Below are positions 8,601 through 19,912 of a stretch of 64,000 nucleotides of DNA, one piece after another; the stretch's first letter is position 1; the number at the start of each line of letters is the position of its first letter. The stretch covers positions 434,001-498,000 of the forward strand of contig CAWECY010000003.1 of the NCBI GenBank assembly GCA_963807775.1, given 5' to 3'. Under the pieces are notes generated by a model. That model saw nothing but the letters and a program-made list of their open reading frames with translations, made no database searches and was not told where the DNA came from. Made by a program: the position numbers and the translations under genes. This DNA comes from Bog-473 sp963807775 (GTDB lineage: Bacteria > Actinomycetota > Acidimicrobiia > Acidimicrobiales > RAAP-2).

Positions 8601-11600
8601 TCAGAACTTCGTCGCTGAGCATTGCCCGGATCGCGAGCTGGCCGTGTTCGACTGACCGCCGTCGGTCGGGGCCGGGACGTTGCCGGAGCAGGCCAGCAGC
8701 CCGAGGATCGAGTTGCCGGCGATCTCGGTCGGGGGGTAGGCGCCGTTCTGCTGCACCGGGAGGTAGCCCGTGTTGTTGGTGACGGACAGGGCCCCCGCGA
8801 TCTTCGAGGTGGCCACCTCGACGCCGCCCGTGTTCGAGCTCAGACTGATCGGTCCCAGGACGGAGTTGCCCTTGCAACTGGTTCCGCCGATCTCGACGAA
8901 GCCGGTGCTGTCGCTGATGGTCGCGGCCCCAGCCACGCTGGCGCCGCACAGCGTGATGCTGTGCGCCCCTGACGCAGAGAGGAGGCCCAGGACGGATCCA
9001 CCGATGACGGCGACGCTTCCCCCCGCCTTCACCTCCACCGCGCCCTTGACCGTGCCGGTGATCAGCACGGACTGCCCGGAGCTCACGGTGAGCGTGCCCG
9101 AATAGGTGCCGCTGACGGTGCTCGTGGACCCGACGGTGTCCGTGGCGACCGCGAGGCTGGCGGTGAAGTTCGTATCGCCCGCATAGCTGGCCGTGATGAC
9201 GTTGGCGCCGGGCTGGAGCCCATTGAGGGTCGCGTTCGGCGACGTCCTTCCCGCCGCTCACCGCCAACGAGGCGCTCCCGACCACCGAGCCGTTGTCAGA
9301 CAAGGTCACGGTTCCGGTGGGCACGCCGGATCCGCTCCCGGACGCTGCGACCGTGGCGACCACGGCAATCGAAGATCCGAAGCTGGAGGTGGAAGGAGCG
9401 CTCAGCGAGGTCGTGGACGATGACTTGCCCACCGTCTCTTTACCGGAACCCGATGATCCCTTGTAGTTGGGGTCACCCGAGTAGGTGGCCGTGAGGGCAT
9501 AGGTGGACCCCGAGGCGAGGAACGACGTCGTCGTGCAGGGCGCGATCCCGGCGGCGTTCAACGCCACGCCGGTGCAGATCGCAGTCGTCGCACCGCCACC
9601 CGTTGGCGTCGCGGAGAAGGTGACTTTGCCCGTCGGCGTGCCCGTGCCCAAACCGGTGGCGCTCACGGTGGCCGTCAACGAGGTGCTCTGTCCGCTCACC
9701 ACACTCCCGGTGCCGCCGAGCACCGTTTGGGTCGAGGCCTGGTTCACCGTCTCAGAACCGAGACCTGTCGATCCGCCGTAGTTGGGGTCACCCGAGTAGG
9801 TGGCCGTGAGGGCATAGGTGGACCCCGAGGCGAGGAACGACGTCGTCGGGCAGGAGGCGATCCCGGCGGCGTTCAAGGCCACGCCGGTGCAGATCGCAGT
9901 CGTCGCACCGCCACCCGTCGGCGTCGCGGAGAAGGTGACTTTGCCCGTCGGCGTGCCCGTGCCCAGACCGGTGGCGCTCACGGTGGCCGTCAACGAGGTG
10001 CTCTGTCCGCTCACCACGGTCCCGGTGCCGCCGAGCACCGTTTGGGTCGAGGCCTTGTTCACCGTCTCAGTGCCGAGACCCTGCGAACCGCCGTAGTTGG
10101 GGTCACCCGAGTAGCTGGCCGTGAGGCCATAGGTGGAACCTGAGGCGATGAACGACGTCGTCGGGCAGGTGGCGACTCCGGCGTTCAACGCCACGCCGGT
10201 GCAGATAGCAGTCGTCGGACCGCCGCCCGTCGGCGTCGCGGAGAAGGTGACTTTGCCCGTCGGCGTGCCCGTGCCCAGACCGGTGGCGCTCACGGTGGCC
10301 TTCAACGAGGTGCTCTGTCCGCTCACCACGGTCCCGGTGCCGCCGAGCACCGTTTGGGTCGAGGCCTGGTTCACCGTCTCGCTGCCCATGGCAGACGAAC
10401 CCTGGAAATTGCTGTCACCCGAGTAGGAGGCGGTGATGGCGTACGAGGACCCCGAGGCGAGGAACGACGTCGTCGGGCAGGTGGCGATTCCGGTGGCGTT
10501 CAACGCCACGCCGGTGCAGATCGCAGTCGTCGCACCGCCGCCCGTCGGCGTCGCGGAGAAGGTGACTTTGCCCGTGGGGGTGCCCACGCCCGAACCGGTG
10601 GCGCTCACGGTGGCCGTCAACGAGGTGCTCTGTCCGCTCACCACGGTCCCGGTGCCGCCGAGCACCGTTTGGGTCGAGGCCTGGTTCACCGTCTCGCTGC
10701 CCATGGCAGACGAACCCTGGTAGTTGTTGTCACCCGAGTAGGAGGCGGTGATGGCATAGGGAGACCCTGAGGCCGGGAACGACGCCGGGCAGGCGGCCTG
10801 GCCGCCCGTCAACATCACGCTCGTACATCCCCCGATCGGGATCACGCTGATCCCGTTCGACGGCGTCTCGAAGAACTCCACGCTGCCGGTCGGCGCGCCC
10901 GAGCCTGGACTCGGGACGCTCACCGTGGCCGTGAAGGTGGCGCTCTGTCCGCTCACCAGCGACCCGGTGCCGCCGAGCGCCGTATTGGTCGATGCCTGGC
11001 TCACCCTCTCCGTACCCGAAATCGATGACGTGCCGTAGTTGGCGTCACCCGAATAGGAGGCGGTGATGGAGTAGGGGGCCCCCGAAGCCGTGAACGACGT
11101 CGGGCACATGGCCTGGCCGGCCGTCAAGGTTACGTTCGTACACCCCGTGATCGGGGTGGGGCTGAGCCCGCCCGACGGCGTCTCGAAGAACTCGACGCCC
11201 CCTGTGGGGACGGCCACGGCCGGGCTCCCCGGGGTGACCGAGGCGGTGAAGGTGAGGTCCTGGCCGGTGACGACCGCGCCCGTCCCGCTCAACGCGGTGT
11301 TGGAGCTTCCCTGCACGATGGAGAGAGATCCGACGGAAGACGTGGACCCCGAGTAGTCCGGATCGGCCGCGTTGTACGTGCCCGTGAGCAGGGGAACGGC
11401 GGTGGACCCGAAGTAGGCGGTCATGGTGTACCCCGACCCGGTCGTGATTGGGGGCACCGTGATGGCGCCGGACTGGGCCACTCCGCTGGAGTTGGTGATG
11501 CCCGTGCTGGTGCCGACGACCGTGGCGCCGGACGACAGGACGAAGAAGACCGTCTTCTGCGGCAGCGGGGTGCCATTCGACGTGAGCGTGGCCGTCGCCT

Positions 11601-14600
11601 GGTCGGCTCCGAGCGTTATCGGCGACGGGGCCGACAGGACGAGGTTCGTCGGAGCCTGTACGACCTGGAAGGTCCCCGCCGCTGACACGGGCGCATCCTG
11701 GCCCCCACCCGCGAACGTCGCGGTGAGGGGATAGGTGCCGGGGTTGGCGACGAGTGGCAGGGAGGCCTGGGCCACGCCGTTGGAGCCCGTTGGCTCGGTC
11801 ACGCTCACGCCATTCAGGTCGAACGTGATCGATCGTCCAGCGATAGTCGCACCCGAATCACCGGCGTTCGCCGTCAAGGTGGCCGTCAGCGAGGCGGTGC
11901 CGGAGAACGCCTCGCTGGTGTCGCCGCCGAGTGCGAGGGTGTAGGAATTGAGATTCCCGGTCTGGAGCGAACCTGGCGTCACCGTCGGCGTGAAGTAGCT
12001 GCCGTTGTTGTCATCCATCGTGACCTGGCCGACACCGTTCACGGCCTGCACCATGAAGTTGGAATCAGCGGCCGGGTCGCTGCTGCCGCCGTCGGTGAAG
12101 GATCCGGTCCACAGCGTCGAGTCCGCGCTGCTCTGGGTCAGGTCCACGGACTGCCACTGGCCGGCCAGGGGCGTGCCCGGGCCGGATCCCGTGTAGGTCA
12201 CCCAGACCTCCTGGATACCTGCGGCCGGGTCCCCCGTCACGTTGGCGGACACGTTGACCGTGTCCCCGTTCGTGGTGCTGGTCACATTGCTGATGCCAGG
12301 CGGGGACGACAGTGCCGGGGTGTCGTCGCCGTAGGTAGAGGTGTTGTTGCTGTAGAAGAGGTTGACGTCAAGGTCGCTGTACGTCCGCTGATCAGGCAGG
12401 CTGCTCCCCTGGGTCGACTCGTACTGCACGGGGTTGAACGACAGATCGGTGTCGCCATTGTTCAGCAGCGTCGAGAAATAGTTCGGGTTCCACATCGTCT
12501 GCGGCAGGAACACGGGAGACGAGAACGGGACGACCGAGCTGTTGCCGGTATCGGTGACGGGATCACCCGTCAGGAGCGGATCCGCCGCGGTGGAGTCGGT
12601 ATAGGTACCGCTCCAGAAACCGACGCCGCGCAGGGTCTCGCCGGAGACGTTGACGTCCTCGGTCTGCACTGGGAGCACCGGCCCGCCGGGGTCGGCCACC
12701 ACGCCCTGGGGTCCGGACTCGTACCCGTAGGTCGTCGAGGAGCCGGTCGGGGTCACCGTCTGGCCGTTGATGTCGAGGCCGGTGGCGGAATTGAGGTCGT
12801 ACGAAGCGGACTCGAGGCCGAGCTGGTTACCCGGTGCCGTCGACACGCCGCTGGCACCGCTGATCACGCTGCTCGACTGGCCGGGCGCTGCCACAGGGTT
12901 GTGCACGTCGAAGCCGAGCATGGGCAGGCCGTAGAGGGTGACCTGCAGGAGGGCTTTCTCCTGCAGCCCGTTGATTTCGTCGAGGGACGAGAGGTACTGC
13001 TGTTCGGCGTCGAGCAGGGCGCTGCCGACCGTAACCGATCCGCCAGCCGGCGGCGCGTAGCCCAGTTGCTGGGCGATGTCGACGTAGAGCTGATCGCTGT
13101 AGGCCACGTAATTCGTGTCGCCGTACTGGTAACCGGTGCCGGCGATGAGTGTGGCCCCGGCCTCGGCGAACGCCTGCGGCCAGGCCAGCGGATCGGTCAC
13201 GTCCGGGATGGCGTCCGCCGGGTCGATGCCGTAGCCGGCGTGGCAGCCTGCCCCGAGCACCAGCGATCCGCTGAGCGAATTACCCACCTCGGCGGCGAAT
13301 TGGTTGGTGGTGAGGGTCGTGGTGTCGTCAGCCGCCAGCAGGTTGTTGGCGCTGAAGTGGCCACCCAGGAAGGCGACGCCATAGTGGTTCGAACCCCCCA
13401 GATCGTTGGAGAGGTCCTGGGCCGTCCAAGGGTCGCTGGGCGATGCGGTGTCCGGCGTGATCAGGGTCGTATTGGCATCGGTACCGCCCCCGATTGCGGT
13501 CGACAAGGCGGTCTCGATCTCGGCTCGCCGGCGGCTGCATGAAGCTGTACCCCGTCACCAGGGACGACTTCGCCTGAATGGTCTGGGCGCCGTTGACGTA
13601 GCTCTCGATGGTGCTGTAGATGTCGGCCGGTGTCTCCACCAGTCGCCCGACGGCGGCGGTGGGCAGCGGCACGGGGCTGCCCTCAATGGTGAGGACGTTC
13701 GCCGCCCCGTACTGGTCGTCGCTGAGGTAGTCCGGGGTCTGCAACGCGGCGTCGGCCGCCGAGGTGGAAGCGAGCGGGGGTTGGTAGTTGGACTCGGGCG
13801 CCAGGCCGGCCTCGTCCGGATAGCGGAAGAACGGGATGACGTCGTCGTCACCGACGATGACGACGTACTTCAAATTGTTCAGGCTCGGTACGTTGTTCGG
13901 GTTGGGTTCCCTGAAGCTGTTGATGATGTTCTGGATGGCCGCCGCTTCGAGATCGGGCGCGTAGGAGCACTGCGGGTACTCCGCGGCCTGGGCGGCCAGG
14001 GCCGCCACCTGCGGGCTCTGGCTCACGTCGACAACGACGCCGTCGGTGTCGGCGGCCAGCTCCTGTAGTGCCGGGCTCAGGGGCGTGGGGCCGGTGTACC
14101 CACTCCCGACATTCGCCATGGTCTGGGAGTCGTCGACGATGACCGTCTGGGGACTCTGGCCGGCCCCGCTGATGGTGCCGTCGCCGCTGAAGTTTTGCAG
14201 GGCGATCGGATTGCCGCTGCCGTCGACGCACAGACCCGCGGAGGTGTTGACCGTCAGTGTGAAGGGCTGGAACGGGGCATCGGCCCCGTTGTTGCCGGTG
14301 ATGCGTATGTAGTAGTTGCCGGTGTTGTTCCACGTGTTGGCGGTCACGGACTTGTCGACGGCTCCAACGGTGGTCGAGATGGCCTGCAGGCTGTCGAACT
14401 CGGCGGAGGAGTAACCGGCCGAGAAGGCGGAGTTGGAGAAGGCGGAGTTGGAGAAGGCGGAGTTGCTGAAGGCAGAATTGCTGAAGGCGGAATTGCTGAA
14501 GGCGGAATTGCTGAACGCCGAGTTCGAGAAGGCGGAATTGGAGAACGCCGAGTTCGAGAAAGCGGAATTGGAGAACGCCGAGTTCGAGAAGGCCGAGTTC

Positions 14601-15820
14601 GAGAAGGCGGCCCCAGGCGTCTCTGCGCCCAGGTCAGCCAGGTCGGGGGTCGAACCCGCCGCGGTCTGGGCGTCATAGGCCTGCTGGATGTCGGAGTAGA
14701 GACCGATCTCGTAGTCAGCCGGCAGGTTGGAGAGCGACACCGACAACTGCTGGCCTGGGTCGACGGGGAGGGCGTACCACAGGGACTCGCCGGTGAAGTC
14801 GATGGGCTCGTTGATCGGGGTGTTCGCGGCCACGGTCTGGGCGGTGGTCCAGGACGTATTCGGGTAGAGGGCCGACGCCGGCTGTACGGATACGCTGACG
14901 AGTTCGTCCCCGACGGTGTCGGCGGGGTTCGGGTTGGTGTCGTCGAACTCGACGGGGGTGCTCGTCCCGGTTGCGGTGACGGCGTACTGGTACGTGGTCC
15001 AGGTGTCGACGACCCCCTGCAGGCCGCTCCCCGCCGCGTCACTGCCCGCCAGATACGAGCCGTTCCAGTCGACCGACATGGTGTTCTCGTCCGGATTCGT
15101 CTGCTGACGAGCCGCGAACTCGAACGACAAGACGTATTGCCCACCCGGGACGGTCGGGACGTTCTGCTCGATCCCACTCACGCATCCAGGTGCCAACTCG
15201 ATCCACTGGGGAGAGCCATCGGGGGGCGTCGGCATGAGATTGAATCCGCCGTAACCCTGGTTCGGCGTTTCGTAGGGGATGCCTTCGCAATTAGCCGTGG
15301 GATCCGTGATATTGCCGGGGTAGAGCGCGCTCGCCGCGGTCCACCCGTCGATGCTCGACGGGAACTGCCCCTGGCCCGAGTCTCCGAAATCCCCGTTCGT
15401 GATCAGCTGATTGCCGGCAATCGAGATCGAGACGGCTGATGACGGTGCGCTCTCCGGCGGCGGTGTGCTCTCCGTTCCATCTCCGGGGTCGACCGCCACC
15501 GCGGTCAGAGTGTGAGGACCATCAAGCAGGGTGAGGTAGGTGCTCCAGTTGCCCGACCCGTCCGCGGTGGTGCCACCCACGAGCGTGCCGCCGTCGAGCA
15601 CACCGACGTCCGCCCCGGCGTCTGCCGTTCCGGTCACCTCGACGCTGGGCGTCGCCTCCGAGGCATTCGCCGTCGGGCTGGTGATGACGGGAACCGTGGG
15701 TGGCTGGGCGGAAGCCGGGCTGGTCGGCAGCACGGCGAGAACCGGGCTGAGCACGGCGCTGGCGAGAAGGAATGCAACGAGGGCGCGCCCACCCGGCCAC
15801 CGGCAACGGAGTCGTCCCAT
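8601..15820 (-). CDS. Giant secreted C25-like peptidase with AFSNS and Ig-like repeats
   Basis: About 2,400 residues after repairing two breaks (near 13527 and 9243). Order: signal peptide (hydrophobic ALVAFLLASAVLSPVLA, cleavage near ASAQPP); Ig-like region; carbohydrate-binding-like segment with NGDFGDSGQGQFP; a dozen AFSNS pentapeptides (about 402-466); a peptidase C25-like domain with VVIVGDDDVIPFFRYPDE, a catalytic-type His in VAFLGGHFSANNL (about 821) and Cys in LGAGCHAGYGID (about 859); a long beta-rich linker; eight Ig-like units (about 1480-2190); and a C-terminal beta-solenoid-like tail rich in GGSVLG/NNTGYL. AGGAGG precedes the ATG at 15820. No LPxTG anchor is seen. It is probably a surface or secreted protease or adhesin; its substrate is unknown. 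Confidence 0.8.
9460..10760. repeat. Near-identical ~310-bp tandem repeats encoding Ig-like domains
   Basis: Inside the giant surface gene, four consecutive units of about 104 residues (each beginning ASTQTVLGGTG and ending YSGDPNYGG-like plus ETVNQ) are almost identical at DNA level, with a period of roughly 310 bases. The landmark ggtcacccgagtagg recurs near 9470, 9785, 10105, 10415 and 10725. The units further out (10800-11350 and 9080-9400) have diverged. Such homogeneity suggests recent duplication or gene conversion; the copy number could also be mis-assembled. Confidence 0.85.
14421..14615. repeat. 15-bp tandem repeats encoding AFSNS pentapeptides
   Basis: About a dozen 15-base units, read on the minus strand as repeats of Ala-Phe-Ser-Asn-Ser with no substitutions although the third codon positions vary (for example GAG/CTG and AAG/AAC on the plus strand). 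Silent variation with a fixed peptide shows selection on protein sequence. Placing Phe at the centre of the pentapeptide and Ser two before it fits a right-handed quadrilateral beta-helix of the pentapeptide-repeat type. Confidence 0.9.
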
Positions 15821-15950
15821 CCTTGTTCCTCCTGCCCTCAGTGGCCGACCGGACTAATTCGAGCAGTTGACCAGGCCCCTCGCGTCGGGATGGTACTCGG
15901 GTGGGTTGTGCGACACCACCTGCGAAAGTCACGACTTGGCGAGAGTTCAT

Positions 15951-18900
15951 CTAACCGCCACAGAGGGTCAAGGCGAGGCCGACGGCCGATTCCGGCTCCA
16001 GCTCACGGCCGCCGGCCACCTCTGCCTGGACCTTCGAATCACCCAGACCGAGTCGAGCCTGGTCGAGCAGGTCATCGAGCTTCTCAGCCTGGTCCAGGGG
16101 TCGGGGTGATTTGATCGCCTCCCGCATGGCCTCGGCCGCCCCCACCAGGCGAAGGGCGGCGGTTGGATCCCGATCGGCCACCAGCAGGGCGACGTCCTCG
16201 AGGATCGGGCACTGCGACCATTTGTCCCCGCTCGTGGCGAAGGTCCGCAAGGCGTCTGCGTAGTGCCGGCCCGCAGCATCGAGGTCACCGAGCTCGCGGG
16301 CGGCATGGCCGAGCGTGTGGCGGGCCATGGCCACCATCCACGGGTCTCCCACCTCGAGCTCGACCCGAATTGATTCCTCGAGGTGGACGCGCGCCTGGCG
16401 GTAGTCGCCCTGGAGGCACACGACCATCCCGAGATTGTTGCGTGAGACCCCGATGCCCCAGCGATCCCCGAGATCGCTCCGCATGGCGAGTGCCCGCTCG
16501 TTGAGGTTCTGCGATTGCTCGTAGTCCTGCTCGTACTCGGCGAGAATGGCCAGGTTGCTGAGCAACGCCGCCTCGGACTGCCGATCCCCCAGGGCGACCC
16601 GGATGGTCAGGCTGCGCTCGTAAAAGTCCTTGGACCTGACGTACTCACCCTCCTGGGCCGCGATCGTGCCGAGCAGGTGGAGGACCCGACCCTGCCCGAC
16701 GGCGTCTTCGAGCGCCTCGAACTGGCCGCCCGCATCCTCCAGCTCGGCCGCCGCCGCCTCGAAACGGCCCTGCCGGCGCATGACGTCGGCCCGTTCGGTC
16801 CGGGCCCATGACGAGGCCGTGGCGTCGCCCAGCCCGTCGGCGAGCTCCATCGCCTCCCCGAACACCCGCTCGGCCTGTTCCCATTCGCCACTGAGTCCGA
16901 GGACGGCGCCCAGCTTCATCAAGACGTCGACCCGCTCGGCGTCGCCCAGCAGTGGCGCCGCCCGGCGGAAGTAGTCCACCGCGGCGTCGTTGGCGAAGCG
17001 GGCCCGCGCCCCGTCCCCGGCCCGGACGAGGTACTCGCGCTTTTTCCCATCGTCGGTCCCGTGCCAGAAGTGGTGGGCGAGCAGGTCCAGGGATTCCGGC
17101 GCCACGGACTCCAGCCAGTGGCCCACCTGCCCGTGCAGGCGGGCCCGCATGGCATAGGGCAGGCTGCCGTACGTGACCTCGCGGATCACTGCGTGCTTGA
17201 AGGCGTAGCCGTCCTCCGCCGCCTTCTCGCGCACCACCAGGTCCTGGGAACACAGCCGGCGCAGGTATCCGGACACTTGCCTCCGGGCCCCGATCTCGGG
17301 GAACGCGCCGACCAGCTCGTCGGTGGCGAAATCCCGGCCGACCACGCTGGCCACCTTCAACGTCCGCCGCGGCGCTTCGGCCACGGCGTCGACGCGGGAG
17401 AGGACCAGTGTGGCCAGGCTCACGGGCAGGTCAGTCGATGCCGCCTCCTCGTCGGAGAGGTCAACCTGCCGTGAGTGCAGGTAGTTCGCGATCTCGCCCA
17501 GATAGAAGGGATTGCCCTCCGCCCGCTCGACCAATCGCCGGACCAGCTCGTCCGACGGTGGCGCGGCCTCTCCGTAGAGTTCCCCGAGCCGCGACCGCAG
17601 CAGCTCCTCGCAGGCCTCCGGTTCGAGACCCTCCAATGCCACGATGCTCGTCCCGGCCGTCTTGGGTGCCGAGAAGGAGCCGGCGCGATAGGTGAGAAGG
17701 ATCAGCAGCGGCAGATCCGCCAGGGACCGGACCAAGACCTCCAGAAGCTCGACGGACAACGAATCGATCCAGTGGCAGTCTTCGAGCCACAACACCATCG
17801 GCCCGGCGGCGACCCGGACCGAGAGGTATCGGACGAGCAGGGTCTCGAGCGAGGATTTACGGAGTTTGGCGTCGAAGCTCCGGGTCAGGTCGTTGTCCTC
17901 GAGCGGGATCCCGAGCAGCGGGCCGAGCAGCGGCAGGCGAGGAAGTAACGACGGGTCCGCCGCCGCCAGAGCGCTGGAGATCTGATCGACCGCATCGTCG
18001 CCCCCGTCGATGGCGAACAGATCGGTCCAGATATCCCTCCACACCTGGTAGCTGCTGGTACCGACCGCGGCGGCCGCGCCGGCGTACGTCTTGATCCCGC
18101 CGGCCGCCAGTCGGCGAACGGTTTCGTGGACGAGCGTGGACTTGCCCAGTCCGGCCTCGGCGACGACGGCTGCCACCCGCAGGCGACCGGATCCGGCTTC
18201 CTCGCCGGCGCGGAGCAGCTCGGAGAGCTCGCGGCTGCGCCCCAGCAGCCGTTGCGGGCCGTCGGTTCGGAATTCACCGGCCTTGCGGCCCGCTCCGAGC
18301 AGGCGATCGACCGCGACCGGAGCAGACTTGCCCTTGACCCTGATGGGCTCCAGGTGCTCGAAACTGAAGCCTTCCTGAGCTTCGGACGCCACCTCGGCGC
18401 CCACGTAGACGTGCCCGGCGGGCGCCGCTGCCATCAGGCGGGCCGCCAGGTTGACTGCGTCGCCCAGGCAGGTGAAGGTCCGGCGGTACCGATGTCCGTA
18501 GGCGCCCGAGAACAGCGGGCCTCGGGTCAGACCGATCTGCAGCCCGTTGGCGTCGGTTGCGCCTTCCAACTCCAAGAGTGCGATCGCGGCGGCACAGGCC
18601 CGGGACGCGTCGTCCTCGTGGGCCACCGGTGAACCGAACGCGCCAAAGAGGTAGGCGCCCTTGTCGCCGATGGTCAGACACAAGACGTTGCCGCCGAGGC
18701 CGTCCACGATCCCTTGGACCCGCCTAATGAAACCATCGAGGCGGCGTGGGGCATCGTCATCGGCGTCGAAGTCGAAGCCTCCGAAGCGGACGAACATGGA
18801 GATGACCGGCCGCAGCTCGGCCAGGAAGTCCCCGCGGGCGGTGCGGAGTCGTTCGTACACGGGAGGTAGGAGCCATTGCCGCGACACGGACTTTCGAAGT

Positions 18901-19658
18901 CGAGGTGGCGCCGGAGGCGGCTCGGGAACGGTCCCGTCCTCAGCCAGGCTGGCTACCACGCCGAAGCGACTGGTCCCTCTTCCCCGGACGGCGGTCAGAT
19001 GGGCGCGCGACCCGAGAGCCTCGAGCGTCGACGCGTCAACGAGGACCTCACCGACCTCCGCGTGATGTTCGAGCTCGGCCAGACGGTCCAGGAGTGAGCC
19101 GGCCAGAGCGTCGATGAGCTGGATATCGGGATCACCAACCACGAAGCGGCGCGCCGGACCAGCCCCGACAGCAACCTTCATGCCGAGCTGGACCGTCGTT
19201 CCTCCGGGGGTCGTGATCGTCCCCACCTTGATCACGGCCTGTTGCATCGCCAGGGCACACGCCGTCGCCACGCTGCCGTCGTCCCCGTCGAACCAGCAGG
19301 TGACGGCGTCGCCGCTGAAGTAGAGGACGTGGCCGCCGAAGCGGTGCAACTCGCCCAGGACGGCGTCGAAGATCAGCTCCAGGACGCGGCTCAGCTCCTC
19401 CGGACCACGCTGCGCACCGAGTTCGCTCGCCAGGGCCTCCGTCAAGGGTGTGAAGCCGGAGATGTCGGCGAACAGCCCGGCACCGACCACCCGATCCGGC
19501 ATGGCCCGGCCGGATGCCAGCGCGCGCCGGCGATCGCCTGGAATGAAGGTGTCGACGTCCTCGACCATTCGACTGTCGGGTGCTGGCGTTGTGGCCGGCG
19601 AGGCCCCGCGCTTGGAGCTGTGTTTCCGGTCTGCCCGCGCTTCGGGCGCTGGTGCCAT
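15951..19658 (-). CDS. Tandem class III cyclase-AAA ATPase-TPR signalling protein
   Basis: 1,235 residues. The first cyclase homology domain (about 55-235) has FADISGFTPLTEAL with the metal-binding Asp and YFSGDAVTCWF. The second (about 285-450) has VRFGGFDFD in place of the metal motif but keeps GDKGAYLFGAFG and GDAVNLAARL. The AAA/STAND-like ATPase (about 465-830) shows LLGRSRELSEL, Walker A AEAGLGKST and Walker B-like VLWLEDCHW. TPR-like helical repeats follow to the end (about 930-1200). This is the actinobacterial adenylate cyclase/LuxR-like ATPase architecture without a DNA-binding domain. The first cyclase may be catalytic, the second looks regulatory. An alternative start is the Met at about residue 31. 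No partner gene is next to it. Confidence 0.85.
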   Translation of the reverse strand: MAPAPEARADRKHSSKRGASPATTPAPDSRMVEDVDTFIPGDRRRALASGRAMPDRVVGAGLFADISGFTPLTEALASELGAQRGPEELSRVLELIFDAVLGELHRFGGHVLYFSGDAVTCWFDGDDGSVATACALAMQQAVIKVGTITTPGGTTVQLGMKVAVGAGPARRFVVGDPDIQLIDALAGSLLDRLAELEHHAEVGEVLVDASTLEALGSRAHLTAVRGRGTSRFGVVASLAEDGTVPEPPPAPPRLRKSVSRQWLLPPVYERLRTARGDFLAELRPVISMFVRFGGFDFDADDDAPRRLDGFIRRVQGIVDGLGGNVLCLTIGDKGAYLFGAFGSPVAHEDDASRACAAAIALLELEGATDANGLQIGLTRGPLFSGAYGHRYRRTFTCLGDAVNLAARLMAAAPAGHVYVGAEVASEAQEGFSFEHLEPIRVKGKSAPVAVDRLLGAGRKAGEFRTDGPQRLLGRSRELSELLRAGEEAGSGRLRVAAVVAEAGLGKSTLVHETVRRLAAGGIKTYAGAAAAVGTSSYQVWRDIWTDLFAIDGGDDAVDQISSALAAADPSLLPRLPLLGPLLGIPLEDNDLTRSFDAKLRKSSLETLLVRYLSVRVAAGPMVLWLEDCHWIDSLSVELLEVLVRSLADLPLLILLTYRAGSFSAPKTAGTSIVALEGLEPEACEELLRSRLGELYGEAAPPSDELVRRLVERAEGNPFYLGEIANYLHSRQVDLSDEEAASTDLPVSLATLVLSRVDAVAEAPRRTLKVASVVGRDFATDELVGAFPEIGARRQVSGYLRRLCSQDLVVREKAAEDGYAFKHAVIREVTYGSLPYAMRARLHGQVGHWLESVAPESLDLLAHHFWHGTDDGKKREYLVRAGDGARARFANDAAVDYFRRAAPLLGDAERVDVLMKLGAVLGLSGEWEQAERVFGEAMELADGLGDATASSWARTERADVMRRQGRFEAAAAELEDAGGQFEALEDAVGQGRVLHLLGTIAAQEGEYVRSKDFYERSLTIRVALGDRQSEAALLSNLAILAEYEQDYEQSQNLNERALAMRSDLGDRWGIGVSRNNLGMVVCLQGDYRQARVHLEESIRVELEVGDPWMVAMARHTLGHAARELGDLDAAGRHYADALRTFATSGDKWSQCPILEDVALLVADRDPTAALRLVGAAEAMREAIKSPRPLDQAEKLDDLLDQARLGLGDSKVQAEVAGGRELEPESAVGLALTLCGG

Positions 19659-19912
19659 CTCGTCAGCCCTGACAGCGGCCGGGTGCCTCCCAGCCGTGGT
19701 GATCGGGGGCGTGGCTCGATACGTCCGAAATCGCCATCAGAGACGCCCTTCGTACATCAGCAGTGAACCGCCGTGCTCACGATAGTCGGGCCCCAATCCC
19801 GTGGGACAACCGGTTGGCCGGGTCTGGGATGTGATGCTCGAGTCCCAAGCGGCATGAGGGCGCGCGAAGCGAGGCGTCTGGCGGTGACGGTCAAGTTGTG
19901 AGATTGGCTGGG

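Noticed and set aside
14421..14615. Short regular repeats resembling a CRISPR array
   Set aside because: The units are contiguous 15-mers in coding frame with no spacers and no cas genes nearby.
14195..15439. Long plus-strand reading frame over the surface-protein gene, including a Glu/Lys-rich repeat
   Set aside because: It is the antisense of the AFSNS repeats and surrounding coding DNA; no ribosome-binding site or recognisable domain.
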